This document shows, piece after piece, positions 55,251 to 63,370 of a stretch of 64,000 nucleotides of DNA (position 1 is the first letter of the stretch; the number at the start of each line of letters is the position of its first letter). The DNA comes from Pseudomonas vancouverensis (lineage in GTDB: Bacteria > Pseudomonadota > Gammaproteobacteria > Pseudomonadales > Pseudomonadaceae), in the NCBI RefSeq assembly GCF_004348895.1, contig NZ_RRZK01000003.1, forward strand, positions 124,001 to 188,000, written 5' to 3'. The notes below the pieces were generated by a model, which saw nothing but the letters and a program-made list of their open reading frames with translations, was not told the origin of the DNA and did no database searches. The position numbers and the translations under genes were made by a program.

Positions 55251-56699
55251 TCAGGGTTTGCCGGAGTTCGACGCTTGCGTTCGTCCGCTTTCCCAACCAC
55301 CGCCCAGGGCGAGGAACAGATCGATCTGACTCGCGGCCACCTGGGTGTTGGCCGCCGCCAATTGCGCGGTGACGTCGATATAGGTGCGCGTCGCTTGCAG
55401 GTCCGCGAGGAACGACGCACGGCCGGCCTGGAAGAAGCGGTGCGTCTGATCCGCCGCCAGTTTCGCCGATTGCTCGGCGTCGGCCAGGGCGTCACGACGC
55501 TGCAACTGCGCCGTGTACTGGGCCAGGCTGGTCTGGGTTTCGCGAATGGCGTTGAGCACCACGCCATCGAAGTGTGCCAGCGTCCCTTGTGTGACCGCTT
55601 CTGCTTCGCGGATGCGCGCGCGGGCACCGTTGGTCGGCACGGTCCAGCTCAACGACGGTCCGAAGCCCCAACGATTGGTGGACGGCTCGCCCAGGTCGTC
55701 GAGGATACCCACGGTGCCGATCGTCGCGCCGATGCTGATGTTCGGGTACAGCTCACCGGTGGCCACACCGATGCCAGCCGTCGCAGCCGCCAGTCGGCGT
55801 TCGGCCTGGCGCACATCGGGCCGGCGTTTGAGCAATGCCGCGCCATCACCCACCGGGATCAACTGGGCGATTTTTGGCAGTTCATGACAGGTCGCGGTGC
55901 CGGCCGGCAGTTGATCCACCGGTTTGGCCAGCAGCATCGACAAGCGATACAGCCCGGCCTGACGCGCCGCTTCATAACGCGGCATCTCGGCGCGCAGGGA
56001 CTTGAATTGGGTTTGCGAACGGGTGACCTGGGTTTCGTCGCCACGCCCGGCATCACGCAGGCGCTGGATCAGCGTGGTGCTCTGGGATTGCAGGTCGAGG
56101 GAATGCTGGGCAATCTCCCGCTCTTCGTTCGCTGCACAAACCTGGGTGTAGGCACGGACCACATCGGCGACGACGGTGATGCGTGCTGTATCGGCGGCAG
56201 CCTGGGTCGCATCGGCGTTGGCCTTGGCCGCTTCGATGCCGCGTTGCAGGGTGCCGAACAAATCGAATTGATACGAAGCGCTGATGCCGATATCACCAAT
56301 GTTGGCGACCGGGACTTTTTCCGGCAGCAGGAAGGCCTGACCGGACTCCTGCAAGCGCTGCGCGCCCATCTTCACACCGCCGCTCCAGCCACCGGCGGCT
56401 TCGGCCTCATCAACCTGCGCGCGTGAGCGCGACAAACTGGCCGCCGCCACGCGCAAATCGGTATTTGAGGCCATGGCCTGCTGGACCAGTTGATCAAGCC
56501 GCGGGTCCTTGTACAGACGCCACCAATCAGCCGGTACCGGGGCCGAAACCACGGGTTTGCCATTGACCGCCAACTCGCCCTGAAGGTCCGGACGCTTGAC
56601 CGCGGCTTCCTCCGGCAGGTGGTAATCCGGGCCGACCATCTGGCAGGCCGACAGCATCAGGCCCAGCCCGGCAACCGCCAATCCCGAGGCCTTGCTCAT
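55251..56699 (-). CDS. Outer-membrane efflux lipoprotein, NodT/OprM family
   Basis: The 482-residue protein has a lipoprotein signal (LGLMLSACQ, Cys19) and two outer-membrane-efflux (TolC-like) repeats with long alpha hairpins. Conserved blocks are GPDYHLP, ADWWRLYKDPRLDQLV, the turn segment SASYQFDLFGTLQRGIEAAKANADA and RPDVRQAERRLAAATAGIGVATGELYPNISIGATIG. It forms a trimeric exit duct. It is the last gene of the MarR-FUSC-DUF1656-HlyD-OMF operon and overlaps the HlyD gene by four bases. Confidence 0.9.
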   Translation of the reverse strand: MSKASGLAVAGLGLMLSACQMVGPDYHLPEEAAVKRPDLQGELAVNGKPVVSAPVPADWWRLYKDPRLDQLVQQAMASNTDLRVAAASLSRSRAQVDEAEAAGGWSGGVKMGAQRLQESGQAFLLPEKVPVANIGDIGISASYQFDLFGTLQRGIEAAKANADATQAAADTARITVVADVVRAYTQVCAANEEREIAQHSLDLQSQSTTLIQRLRDAGRGDETQVTRSQTQFKSLRAEMPRYEAARQAGLYRLSMLLAKPVDQLPAGTATCHELPKIAQLIPVGDGAALLKRRPDVRQAERRLAAATAGIGVATGELYPNISIGATIGTVGILDDLGEPSTNRWGFGPSLSWTVPTNGARARIREAEAVTQGTLAHFDGVVLNAIRETQTSLAQYTAQLQRRDALADAEQSAKLAADQTHRFFQAGRASFLADLQATRTYIDVTAQLAAANTQVAASQIDLFLALGGGWESGRTQASNSGKP

Positions 56700-57583
56700 T
56701 GCCCGGGCTCCTGCGGCTTGTCGTCGATGATCGAGACCGTAGCAGTACGCCCGGCGATCATGCGGAAGTCATCCGGCACATCATCGAAAGCAATCCGCAC
56801 CGGAATTCGCTGGGCCAGACGCACCCAGCTGAAGGCCGGGTTGACGTTGGGCAGCAGGTTGTTGCCGCTGGTACGGTCGCGGTCTTCGATACCGGCGACG
56901 ATGCTTTCTACGTGCCCACGCAGGCGCGCACGGTCGCCGATCACACGAATGTCGACGCTCTGGCCGACATGGATGCCGTCCAGTTTGGTTTCTTCGAAAT
57001 AGCCATCGATGTGGAACGAGTTGCTGTCGACCACCGACAACACCGGCCGCCCGGCACTGACGAATTCCTGCACACGCGGTGCACGGTCGTTGACGTAGCC
57101 GTCCACCGGGCTGCGGATCACCGAGCGGTCGAGGTTGAGCTGGGCACTGTCCACCGCGACCTGGGCCTCCATCAAGGCCACTTGCGCACGGGCGACTTTC
57201 GACTGGCTTTCTTCCAGTTGCTCACCCGGCACCAGATTGCCCAGGCCCTTGTTCCGCTTGGCTTCACGCTGGGCCTGGGCGAGGGTTTCCTCACGGTCGG
57301 CGACTGCCGCTTTTGCTTGGCGCAGGGCCAGTTTGAAACGGTCCTGGTCAATGCTGAACAGCACCTGGCCACGCTTGACCAACTGGTTGTCGCGCACCTC
57401 CACTTGCTGGATCAGCCCGGAAACGTCCGGGGCGATTTGCACGACGTCGGCACGAATGTGCCCGTCGCGGGTCCAAGGCGCGAACATGTAATACATGACC
57501 ATGCGCCACACCACGACAACGGCGAAGCTCACAATCAGCAGGGTCAGCACGACGCGACCCAGGGTCAGAAACGGTTTTTTCAT
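56696..57583 (-). CDS. HlyD/AaeA-type membrane-fusion protein
   Basis: The 295-residue protein has one N-terminal TM helix (VVLTLLIVSFAVVVVWRMVMYYMF), lipoyl half HIRADVVQIAPDVSGLIQQVEVRDNQLVKRGQVLF, a hairpin with LAQAQREAKR, and the second half IRSPVDGYVNDRAPRVQEFVSAG. It resembles AaeA/EmrA adaptors that connect FUSC or MFS pumps to the outer membrane. Stops and starts overlap on both sides (ATGA). Confidence 0.9.
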   Translation of the reverse strand: MKKPFLTLGRVVLTLLIVSFAVVVVWRMVMYYMFAPWTRDGHIRADVVQIAPDVSGLIQQVEVRDNQLVKRGQVLFSIDQDRFKLALRQAKAAVADREETLAQAQREAKRNKGLGNLVPGEQLEESQSKVARAQVALMEAQVAVDSAQLNLDRSVIRSPVDGYVNDRAPRVQEFVSAGRPVLSVVDSNSFHIDGYFEETKLDGIHVGQSVDIRVIGDRARLRGHVESIVAGIEDRDRTSGNNLLPNVNPAFSWVRLAQRIPVRIAFDDVPDDFRMIAGRTATVSIIDDKPQEPGQ

Positions 57584-57789
57584 GTCATGAGGTATCGACT
57601 GAGTGAGTCCACGGCGCCAAGCAGCAAGGCGTAGAGAGCCACGTTGAACAATGCCCGGTGCCAGACCAGGCGGTAAAAGTGCAGGCGCGTCAGCACCCCG
57701 TGCACCAACAGGTACACCACGTAAGTAATGCCCATCAGCACCAGCAGCGTGGGCAGGAACACCCCGCTGATATCCAGATCACCGATCAT
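57580..57789 (-). CDS. DUF1656 small membrane protein
   Basis: The 69-residue protein has two TM helices (FLPTLLVLMGITYVVYLLVHGVL and LFNVALYALLLGAVDSL) with the DUF1656 pattern LTRLHFYRLVWHRALFNVALY. These small proteins occur with FUSC and HlyD genes (AaeX in E. coli) and probably assist the pump, although the exact role is unknown. It overlaps both neighbours by four bases. Confidence 0.85.
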   Translation of the reverse strand: MIGDLDISGVFLPTLLVLMGITYVVYLLVHGVLTRLHFYRLVWHRALFNVALYALLLGAVDSLSRYLMT

Positions 57790-59858
57790 AGGGGCGCTCC
57801 ATCGATGCCTTGCGGGAACGGTTCTTCGAGCTCGGGCGAACCGAGGAATTCAACACCCGGCAGCAAGGCCAGGCGCAAGCCACTCAAGGCGTGCAGCAAG
57901 TGGCGGCGGGTTTCGTCATCGCCTGCTCCGCTGAGGGATCGGCGGGTACGGTCGAGGGTCATCAGCAGCGGACTCGGTGCCGGCAAGCGCTCACCGGCCT
58001 TGAGGCACGCCTTGAAGTACTCGCCAACCTCGGCCACCACCTGACGCAGCAACACCTGCGGCAGGCCAGTGACCCGCGGCGTATAGGCGAGCAGGTCCAA
58101 CAGGTTCAACGCCACCCGCACTTCACGCAAGGCGACGCCCGAGTCCTGGCCGGTCATGGCCAGGCGCGGCAGGTGCTGCATCAGGCGGTCGAGCATCTGG
58201 ATGCCCAGCAATCGGTGTTCGGACAAGGTGGCCGGTTCGCTGAGGCCGACGATATCGCGCCAGCTGAAACGGGTCAGGCGCTTGGCCGCCAGCTCCGCAC
58301 CGAACGGCCGGGCGATCAGGGTCCAGATGAACGCGAACAGCAAGCCCATGGGCCCGGCCAGGTTGGAGTTGGCAAAGCTGAGGAAGTCCGCGTCGTAGGC
58401 GCCCTGAATACTGATGAAGGACGAGGTGTTCACCAGCGTCAGCAGCATGCCCAGGTAGAACTGCGGTTTGACCGTCAAGGTGCCGATGCAAATGAACGGC
58501 ACGGCAAACGCCAGCACCAGCATCGGAAAGTCATGCAGGTTGGGCAGGACCAGAAACAGATAGAGGCTGGCCAGCAGCACCGACATCGCGGTCCAGAAAA
58601 AGAACCGGTAGATCTGCGGCGCCGGGTCGTCCATCGAGGCGAAGAAACTGCAGGCCACCGCCGCCAGGATCACCGCGCTGCCGCCATCGGTCCAGCCCAG
58701 CAGAATCCACAATACCGAAGCGACGATGATGGCTGTGACGGTGGAAGCCGCCGAGTAAAACATCAGGCCACGGTCAAGAAACGGCGTCAGGCGTCCCAGT
58801 CGCCAATGGCGATACACCGCGCGCCAGTTGTCCTGGCTTTCACACTGGATGGCGTGCTGCAAGCTGCGGCAGTCCTGCCACAGATCAATCCACTCGCCGA
58901 GGCGGTAGATCGCGTTGGAAAACAGCAATTGCTTGCGGTCGTCCAGCGCTTCCGGGCTCGGTTGCAGGGCTTCGAGCTGCGCCTTGAGGGCTTGCCAGCG
59001 CTCGAGATAGGCGTCTTTATGGCTCAGCCATTCGGTGGCAGCCGTTAGCAACGGGGCGAACTTGTCGACCAATTCCGGCGTACGCCGCTCCAGGGCGTAG
59101 AGCGCGTCGTCGAGGGCATCGATCACCGGCAACAGGTGGATCATCCGCCCGCGCAGTTCCTTGGTATTGCGCACCGTTTGCGGCCGCGAACCTTCGTGGG
59201 GCAACTGGCCGATCATCAGTTCCAGGGAGTTGAAGGTGCCGACCATCGACGAGCGCAACGCACTGACCTCATCAGGCTGCACGTTACGTTCGAGAAAACG
59301 CTGGCTGTAGACGGATGCATCGCTGAACCACTTGCCCACCGCATCGTTGAACACCGGCGCCAGCCGTCGTGGCCAGAACATCGCGCCGACCACCGCCGCC
59401 ACGGCGATGCCGAGGAAGATTTCTTCCGTCCGCGCCTCGGCCACGTCCCACACGCCCAGCGGGTTATTGACCACTGGCAGGGCGATCAGGGGCAAGGTGT
59501 AACCGGCGAGCATCAAGGCGTAGTTGTTGGCCGTGCGCAGGTGCAGCGACAGGAACAGCAGCGTTCCGGTCCACAGGGCAATCACCACCACCAGCACATA
59601 AGGACTTTGCACGAACATCGGCACGAACAGCACGGCCGCTGCGGCGCCGACAAAAGTGCCGATCGCCCGATACAGCGCCTTGGAACTGGTCGGGCCAAGG
59701 AAAGGGCTGGAAACGATATACACGGTCGCCATCGCCCAGTACGGACGCGGCATTTGCATGAGCAGGGCGATGTACAGCGCGATCATGGACGCTGCAAAAG
59801 TGCGCACCCCGTAGAACCAGTCGCGGGCCGGCGGCATGCCGGCAAAAAATCCGTTCAA
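57786..59858 (-). CDS. FUSC-family (AaeB-like) efflux permease
   Basis: The 690-residue membrane protein has two blocks of about six TM helices (roughly 15-180 and 375-530) separated by a large cytoplasmic region, the FUSC layout. FYGVRTFAASMIALYIALLMQMPRPYWAMATVYIVSSPFLGPTSSKALYRAIGTFVGA is the family N-terminal mark. In E. coli AaeB exports aromatic carboxylic acids. By operon design this pump likely expels hydroxybenzoates or similar compounds in this organism, which is inference. It begins within the marR stop codon. Confidence 0.9.
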   Translation of the reverse strand: MNGFFAGMPPARDWFYGVRTFAASMIALYIALLMQMPRPYWAMATVYIVSSPFLGPTSSKALYRAIGTFVGAAAAVLFVPMFVQSPYVLVVVIALWTGTLLFLSLHLRTANNYALMLAGYTLPLIALPVVNNPLGVWDVAEARTEEIFLGIAVAAVVGAMFWPRRLAPVFNDAVGKWFSDASVYSQRFLERNVQPDEVSALRSSMVGTFNSLELMIGQLPHEGSRPQTVRNTKELRGRMIHLLPVIDALDDALYALERRTPELVDKFAPLLTAATEWLSHKDAYLERWQALKAQLEALQPSPEALDDRKQLLFSNAIYRLGEWIDLWQDCRSLQHAIQCESQDNWRAVYRHWRLGRLTPFLDRGLMFYSAASTVTAIIVASVLWILLGWTDGGSAVILAAVACSFFASMDDPAPQIYRFFFWTAMSVLLASLYLFLVLPNLHDFPMLVLAFAVPFICIGTLTVKPQFYLGMLLTLVNTSSFISIQGAYDADFLSFANSNLAGPMGLLFAFIWTLIARPFGAELAAKRLTRFSWRDIVGLSEPATLSEHRLLGIQMLDRLMQHLPRLAMTGQDSGVALREVRVALNLLDLLAYTPRVTGLPQVLLRQVVAEVGEYFKACLKAGERLPAPSPLLMTLDRTRRSLSGAGDDETRRHLLHALSGLRLALLPGVEFLGSPELEEPFPQGIDGAPL

Positions 59859-60322
59859 GAGTTGACCACCGCTGGCGGCGTGGCCGCTTCGAAAGCTCTC
59901 AGTACCCGCAGCGTAGCTTCCAGATCACTCTGGTCAATGCCTTCGAGCACTTCATGGCGCAAGCGCACCAGCTCGATTTCGACCGTCTGCACCAGCTCGC
60001 GACCGGCGTCGGTCAGGCTCAGGCATTTGGCGCGGCGATCCTGCGCGTCTTCAGTGCGGCATACGTAGCCGGCGTGGCACAGCTGATCGAGCAGGCGCAC
60101 CAGCGAAGGGCTTTCCATCCCCGCCGCCTGCGCCACCGTCACCTGCCGCACGCCCTCGCCGAGGCGGCCGATCATCAGCAGCGGAACGGCACAGGCTTCG
60201 GAGATTCCATAGTTCACCAGGGTGGTCTGGCAGATTTTGCGCCAATGCCTGGCGGCCACCACCATGGCGCTGCTGATGTTCATCTGGAGCAGGTCGAGAT
60301 TCTTCGGCACGAAGGGCTTCAC
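59855..60322 (-). CDS. MarR-family transcriptional regulator of the FUSC efflux operon
   Basis: The 155-residue protein has a winged helix-turn-helix (VTVAQAAGMESPSLVRLLDQLCHAGYVCRTEDAQDRRAKCLSLTDAGRELV) with the D-R-R wing tip. The start is a GTG at 60322 (GTGAAGCCC); no ATG is better placed. It is first in an operon whose other four genes encode the pump, so it is probably an autorepressor released by an aromatic effector. A TTAG/CTAA inverted repeat lies just upstream. Confidence 0.88.
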   Translation of the reverse strand: MKPFVPKNLDLLQMNISSAMVVAARHWRKICQTTLVNYGISEACAVPLLMIGRLGEGVRQVTVAQAAGMESPSLVRLLDQLCHAGYVCRTEDAQDRRAKCLSLTDAGRELVQTVEIELVRLRHEVLEGIDQSDLEATLRVLRAFEAATPPAVVNS

Positions 60323-60327
60323 ACACT

Positions 60328-60345
60328 GTTAGTTTGCTAACTATC
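60328..60345. promoter_or_regulatory. Candidate MarR operator
   Basis: GTTAGTTTGCTAACTATC contains TTAG-TTTG-CTAA and the overlapping AGTT..AACT symmetry, six bases upstream of the marR GTG. Site and symmetry are as expected for autorepression by a MarR dimer. Confidence 0.5.
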
Positions 60346-60433
60346 AATATGGCATTGAAGGGGATTTATCGTCAAGTTTTGAAACACTTTGCCTTCCATC
60401 GGTCGTGAAGACATTCAGGATAAGATCAGGTGC

Positions 60434-60463
60434 ATACTGACGATGTATATACTTTTTCAGTAT
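60434..60463. promoter_or_regulatory. Candidate operator/promoter of the toxin-antitoxin pair
   Basis: ATACTG (60434-60439) and CAGTAT (60458-60463) form an inverted repeat around the palindrome GTATATAC (60445-60452). It lies 20 bases before the antitoxin start and just ahead of the strong ribosome site AAGGAGG. RHH antitoxins typically repress their own promoter at such repeats. Confidence 0.55.
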
Positions 60464-60482
60464 CTCAACCAAGGAGGACGTC

Positions 60483-60761
60483 ATGTCAAAACAAGCCGTG
60501 TTTACAATGAAACTTGAGCCTGAATTGCGCGAGCAATTCATGGCCGAAGCAGAGGCCGCACATCGTCCTGCCTCACAAATTGTCCGGGAAATGATGCGCC
60601 AGTTTGTTCAGACCCAGCAGCAATCACGCGAATACGAAGATTTTCTCCAGCGCAAAGTGGACGCTGCGCGCGCCTCAATGAGTTCAGGTAATGGGCTGAC
60701 AAACGATGAAGTTGAAGCAGAATTCGCCGCCAGGCGCAGGCGGGCTGACATACAACAATGA
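60483..60761 (+). CDS. Antitoxin, ribbon-helix-helix type
   Basis: The 92-residue protein opens with a ribbon strand (QAVFTMKLEPELREQFMAEAEAAHRPASQIVREMMRQFV), the RHH DNA-binding fold, followed by a helical C-terminal tail (YEDFLQRKVDAARASMSSGNGLTNDEVEAEFAARRRR) of the type that wraps a ParE/RelE toxin. An AAGGAGG site sits five bases before the ATG. It overlaps the toxin gene by four bases. Confidence 0.88.
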   Translation: MSKQAVFTMKLEPELREQFMAEAEAAHRPASQIVREMMRQFVQTQQQSREYEDFLQRKVDAARASMSSGNGLTNDEVEAEFAARRRRADIQQ

Positions 60762-61036
60762 AAATAATCTGGACGAAAGAAGCCGCACAGGACCGTGCAG
60801 ATATCTGGGACTACCTGAATGCCGTTAACCCGAAGGCGGCCATAGACATGGACAGTCGCTTCAGTGATGCGGCGGCGCTGCTTGCCCAATATCCGGAAAG
60901 CGGTCCTGCCGGAATCATTTCAGGCACTCGCGAAATCATTCCGCACTCTAGCTACCGCATGGTCTATCAACTTGAATCTGAGGCTATCTGGATACTTGCC
61001 CTGGTCCATACCTCCCGACAGTGGCCATCAGGATGA
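60758..61036 (+). CDS. RelE/ParE-family toxin
   Basis: The 92-residue protein matches the RelE/ParE fold: MKIIWTKEAAQDRADIWDYLNAVNPKAA, then RFSDAAALLAQYPESGPAG, and the C-terminal strand SSYRMVYQLESEAIWILALVHTSRQWP. ParE poisons gyrase while RelE cuts mRNA; the sequence more closely resembles the ParE-like group, which often pairs with RHH antitoxins, but the target is not certain. It is translationally coupled to the antitoxin. Confidence 0.88.
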   Translation: MKIIWTKEAAQDRADIWDYLNAVNPKAAIDMDSRFSDAAALLAQYPESGPAGIISGTREIIPHSSYRMVYQLESEAIWILALVHTSRQWPSG

Positions 61037-61043
61037 TCGCCCC

Positions 61044-61289
61044 CTACACCCCTCGCCCCTTCCTCAACAGCACATCCAACTGATCCACCACCTCTGCCCA
61101 ATCCGCATCCTCTAGCACTTCATTGCGCAACAGATCCGCCTGACTCGGGCTCCAGAAAAACGCGTCCGCCAGGTGCAGTTCAGGCTTGAGCGGTGAGTGG
61201 GTGGCGATGAATTTGTCGATACTTTCGGCGTCGTCGGGCAGGCCGAGTTGTTTGAACAGGGCCGGGAGGTTGTGGTTTGGCTTTTCCAT
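61044..61289 (-). CDS. DUF2789 protein
   Basis: The 81-residue protein matches the DUF2789 family seen in pseudomonads and related proteobacteria: NLPALFKQLGLPDDAESIDKFIATHSPL, then ADAFFWSPSQADLLRNEVLEDADWAEVVDQLD. It seems cytoplasmic and helical. Function unknown. It converges with the toxin gene, with seven bases between stop codons. Confidence 0.85.
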   Translation of the reverse strand: MEKPNHNLPALFKQLGLPDDAESIDKFIATHSPLKPELHLADAFFWSPSQADLLRNEVLEDADWAEVVDQLDVLLRKGRGV

Positions 61290-61330
61290 ATGAACTCCAC
61301 TGAAGATTTCTTCGGATCGCTACGCGATCA

Positions 61331-61383
61331 ATCGCGAGCAAGCTCGCTCCCACAAAACCGATGGTGAGCCTGCTCGCGATGGC
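61331..61383. repeat. REP pair (REPIN 9)
   Basis: A full unit (ATCGCGAGCAAGCTCGCTCC plus CACA, 61331-61354) is followed after seven bases by a shorter inverted unit (61362-61383, TGGTGAGCCTGCTCGCGATGGC) that has lost the GGGAG part. Confidence 0.8.
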
Positions 61384-61405
61384 TATGTCATGACCACCAT
61401 AAAAC

Positions 61406-61867
61406 TCAATGACTCAACTCCCGCACCTCCGCATGGGGCAGCATTTTCAGGAACTGCGGCATGTCCATGTGCAGCAGATTGGTGTGGTTGCCGGCCTCCA
61501 GGTAAATATCTTTCTGCCGGGTCAACAGCGGATCGATGACCACCTCCAGCCCATAGGCTTCACCCAGTGCGGGCACCGCCCCACGCTCGCAATCGTCGAA
61601 AAGGTGCGGCAAGTTGCTTTCCCGGGACACCTGCCATTCACCACTGCTGCGCACCTTGCTCAAGTCCAGATGACGGCTGGCGGGCAGCACGGCCATCAGG
61701 TAATGCCCATGGTGATCGTCGAGGATCACCGATTTGGCCATCCGTTCGGCGGGAATGCCGGCAACCCGTGCCGTTTCCAGGCTGCTGGCGGAGTGGGGAT
61801 GGCTGACGATGTCATATTCGCACTGAGCCTTTTCCAGGCTGCGTAGCACGGTTCTTGCCATACGCAT
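61406..61867 (-). CDS. YbaK/ProX-family aminoacyl-tRNA deacylase
   Basis: The 153-residue protein matches the YbaK/EbsC editing domain: YDIVSHPHSASSLETARVAGIPAERMAKSVILDD, where Lys in AKSVIL is the conserved residue that polarises the tRNA ester, then VLPASRHLDL and the late GAVPALGEAYGLEVVIDPLL. These proteins hydrolyse mischarged tRNA such as Cys-tRNA(Pro) or Ala-tRNA(Pro). A near-identical start two codons later (MARTVLRSL) is possible. Confidence 0.85.
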   Translation of the reverse strand: MRMARTVLRSLEKAQCEYDIVSHPHSASSLETARVAGIPAERMAKSVILDDHHGHYLMAVLPASRHLDLSKVRSSGEWQVSRESNLPHLFDDCERGAVPALGEAYGLEVVIDPLLTRQKDIYLEAGNHTNLLHMDMPQFLKMLPHAEVRELSH

Positions 61868-62066
61868 GATGCACCTCGGTGTCCGCCCTGATCGCTGGCA
61901 GACGATGATTGACGCAATCTTTCAGTACTCAAAGTCTAGGCCGGGCGGCGTAGTCCGGCGGGAAATCCGCCCATCGGACGCAAGCAAACCCTGAGCAAAA
62001 TTCATCCAGGCTGCGCGTCAACTAAACTGTATACACAGTCATTCCCCGACGCTCCCGGAGGGTCAA

Positions 62067-62600
62067 GTGAACACGCGTTGTTGTGCCCTCGCCTTGCTCC
62101 TGGCATTGAGCGGATCGGTGTTTGCCGCAGACACAGTCGTGCTGCTGGGCCCGAATCCCGTCGGCCTCTGGCTGATCACCTTTGGCATCGCCTTCCTGAT
62201 CGCAGAGGCCGCATTGCCCAATTACGGTGTGATTGGCCTGGGCGGTATCGTCATGTTCGTGATCGGGGCGCTCATCCTGAGCAACACCGAAGTACCCATC
62301 CCGTTGATGGTCGGCCTGGGCCTGATCAGCGCGCTGTTGCTGATTTACCTGGTGATTCGCGCACTGAAAACCCGCCCACGACACACCGTCAGCGGTGACG
62401 CCGGGCTGGTCGGCAGCGTGACGCCAATCACCTCATTGCAAGCCGGCAACGCCCATGGCGGTTGGGTTCATTTGCAAGGAGAACAATGGCAGGTACTCAG
62501 CGCGACACCGCTTCAACCCGGACAACGGGTGCGGGTGCTGGCGCGCAAAGGTGTACTGCTACAAGTGGCCGCGGCTGATGCGGCGCCGAATGGAGAATAG
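62067..62600 (+). CDS. NfeD-family protein, short form
   Basis: The 177-residue protein starts at a GTG (GGAGGGTCAA before it), with a signal-like hydrophobic start, three or four TM helices (about 30-100) and a C-terminal OB-fold domain ([53 protein letters not shown]). The short form lacks the ClpP-like protease domain of long NfeD. NfeD partners with slipins, and the slipin gene follows after two bases. The pair is thought to organise membrane microdomains or quality control. Confidence 0.85.
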   Translation: MNTRCCALALLLALSGSVFAADTVVLLGPNPVGLWLITFGIAFLIAEAALPNYGVIGLGGIVMFVIGALILSNTEVPIPLMVGLGLISALLLIYLVIRALKTRPRHTVSGDAGLVGSVTPITSLQAGNAHGGWVHLQGEQWQVLSATPLQPGQRVRVLARKGVLLQVAAADAAPNGE

Positions 62601-62602
62601 TC

Positions 62603-63361
62603 ATGGGTGTGCAACTGGGTCTGGTCGCGCTGCTGTTATTGCTGATCGCACTGGCGGGGTCGACGTTTCGCATCCTGCGCGAATACGAACGCGGGGTGGT
62701 GTTCCAGCTCGGACGTTTCTGGCAGGTCAAGGGCCCCGGCCTGATCCTGCTGATTCCGGTGGTTCAGCAAATGGTCCGGGTCGACCTGCGCACCGTGGTG
62801 CTGGATGTACCCTCGCAAGACGTGATCACCCGCGACAACGTGTCGGTCAAGGTCAATGCCGTGCTGTATTTCCGTGTACTCGACCCGCAAAAAGCGATCA
62901 TCCAGGTCGAAGACTTCTTCGCCGCGACCAGCCAACTGGCACAAACCACCCTGCGTGCGGTACTCGGTAAACACGAACTCGACGAGTTGCTCGCCGAACG
63001 CGAGCGCATGAACATCGATATCCAGCAGGTGCTCGACGCCCAGACCGATGCCTGGGGCATCAAGGTCGCCAACGTCGAGATCAAGCACGTCGACCTCAAT
63101 GAGTCGATGATCCGTGCCATCGCCAAACAGGCCGAAGCAGAGCGCGAGCGGCGGGCCAAGGTGATTCACGCCGAGGGCGAATTGCAGGCCTCGGAGAAAC
63201 TCATGCAAGCCGCCGAAATGCTCGGTCGCCAACCCGGCGCCATGCAGTTGCGGTACATGCAGACGCTCAATTCAATCGCCGGGGACAAGAGCTCGACCAT
63301 TGTCTTTCCATTGCCGATCGAGCTGCTCAAGGGCATGGCGGACTTGTCGTCGAAAACCTGA
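62603..63361 (+). CDS. Slipin (stomatin-like SPFH/band 7 protein)
   Basis: The 252-residue protein has an N-terminal TM helix ([18 protein letters not shown]), an SPFH domain ([70 protein letters not shown]) and a C-terminal helix ([34 protein letters not shown]). It matches the slipin group closely. With NfeD it likely forms large oligomers at the inner membrane. Confidence 0.92.
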   Translation: MGVQLGLVALLLLLIALAGSTFRILREYERGVVFQLGRFWQVKGPGLILLIPVVQQMVRVDLRTVVLDVPSQDVITRDNVSVKVNAVLYFRVLDPQKAIIQVEDFFAATSQLAQTTLRAVLGKHELDELLAERERMNIDIQQVLDAQTDAWGIKVANVEIKHVDLNESMIRAIAKQAEAERERRAKVIHAEGELQASEKLMQAAEMLGRQPGAMQLRYMQTLNSIAGDKSSTIVFPLPIELLKGMADLSSKT

Positions 63362-63370
63362 GCGCGAGCG

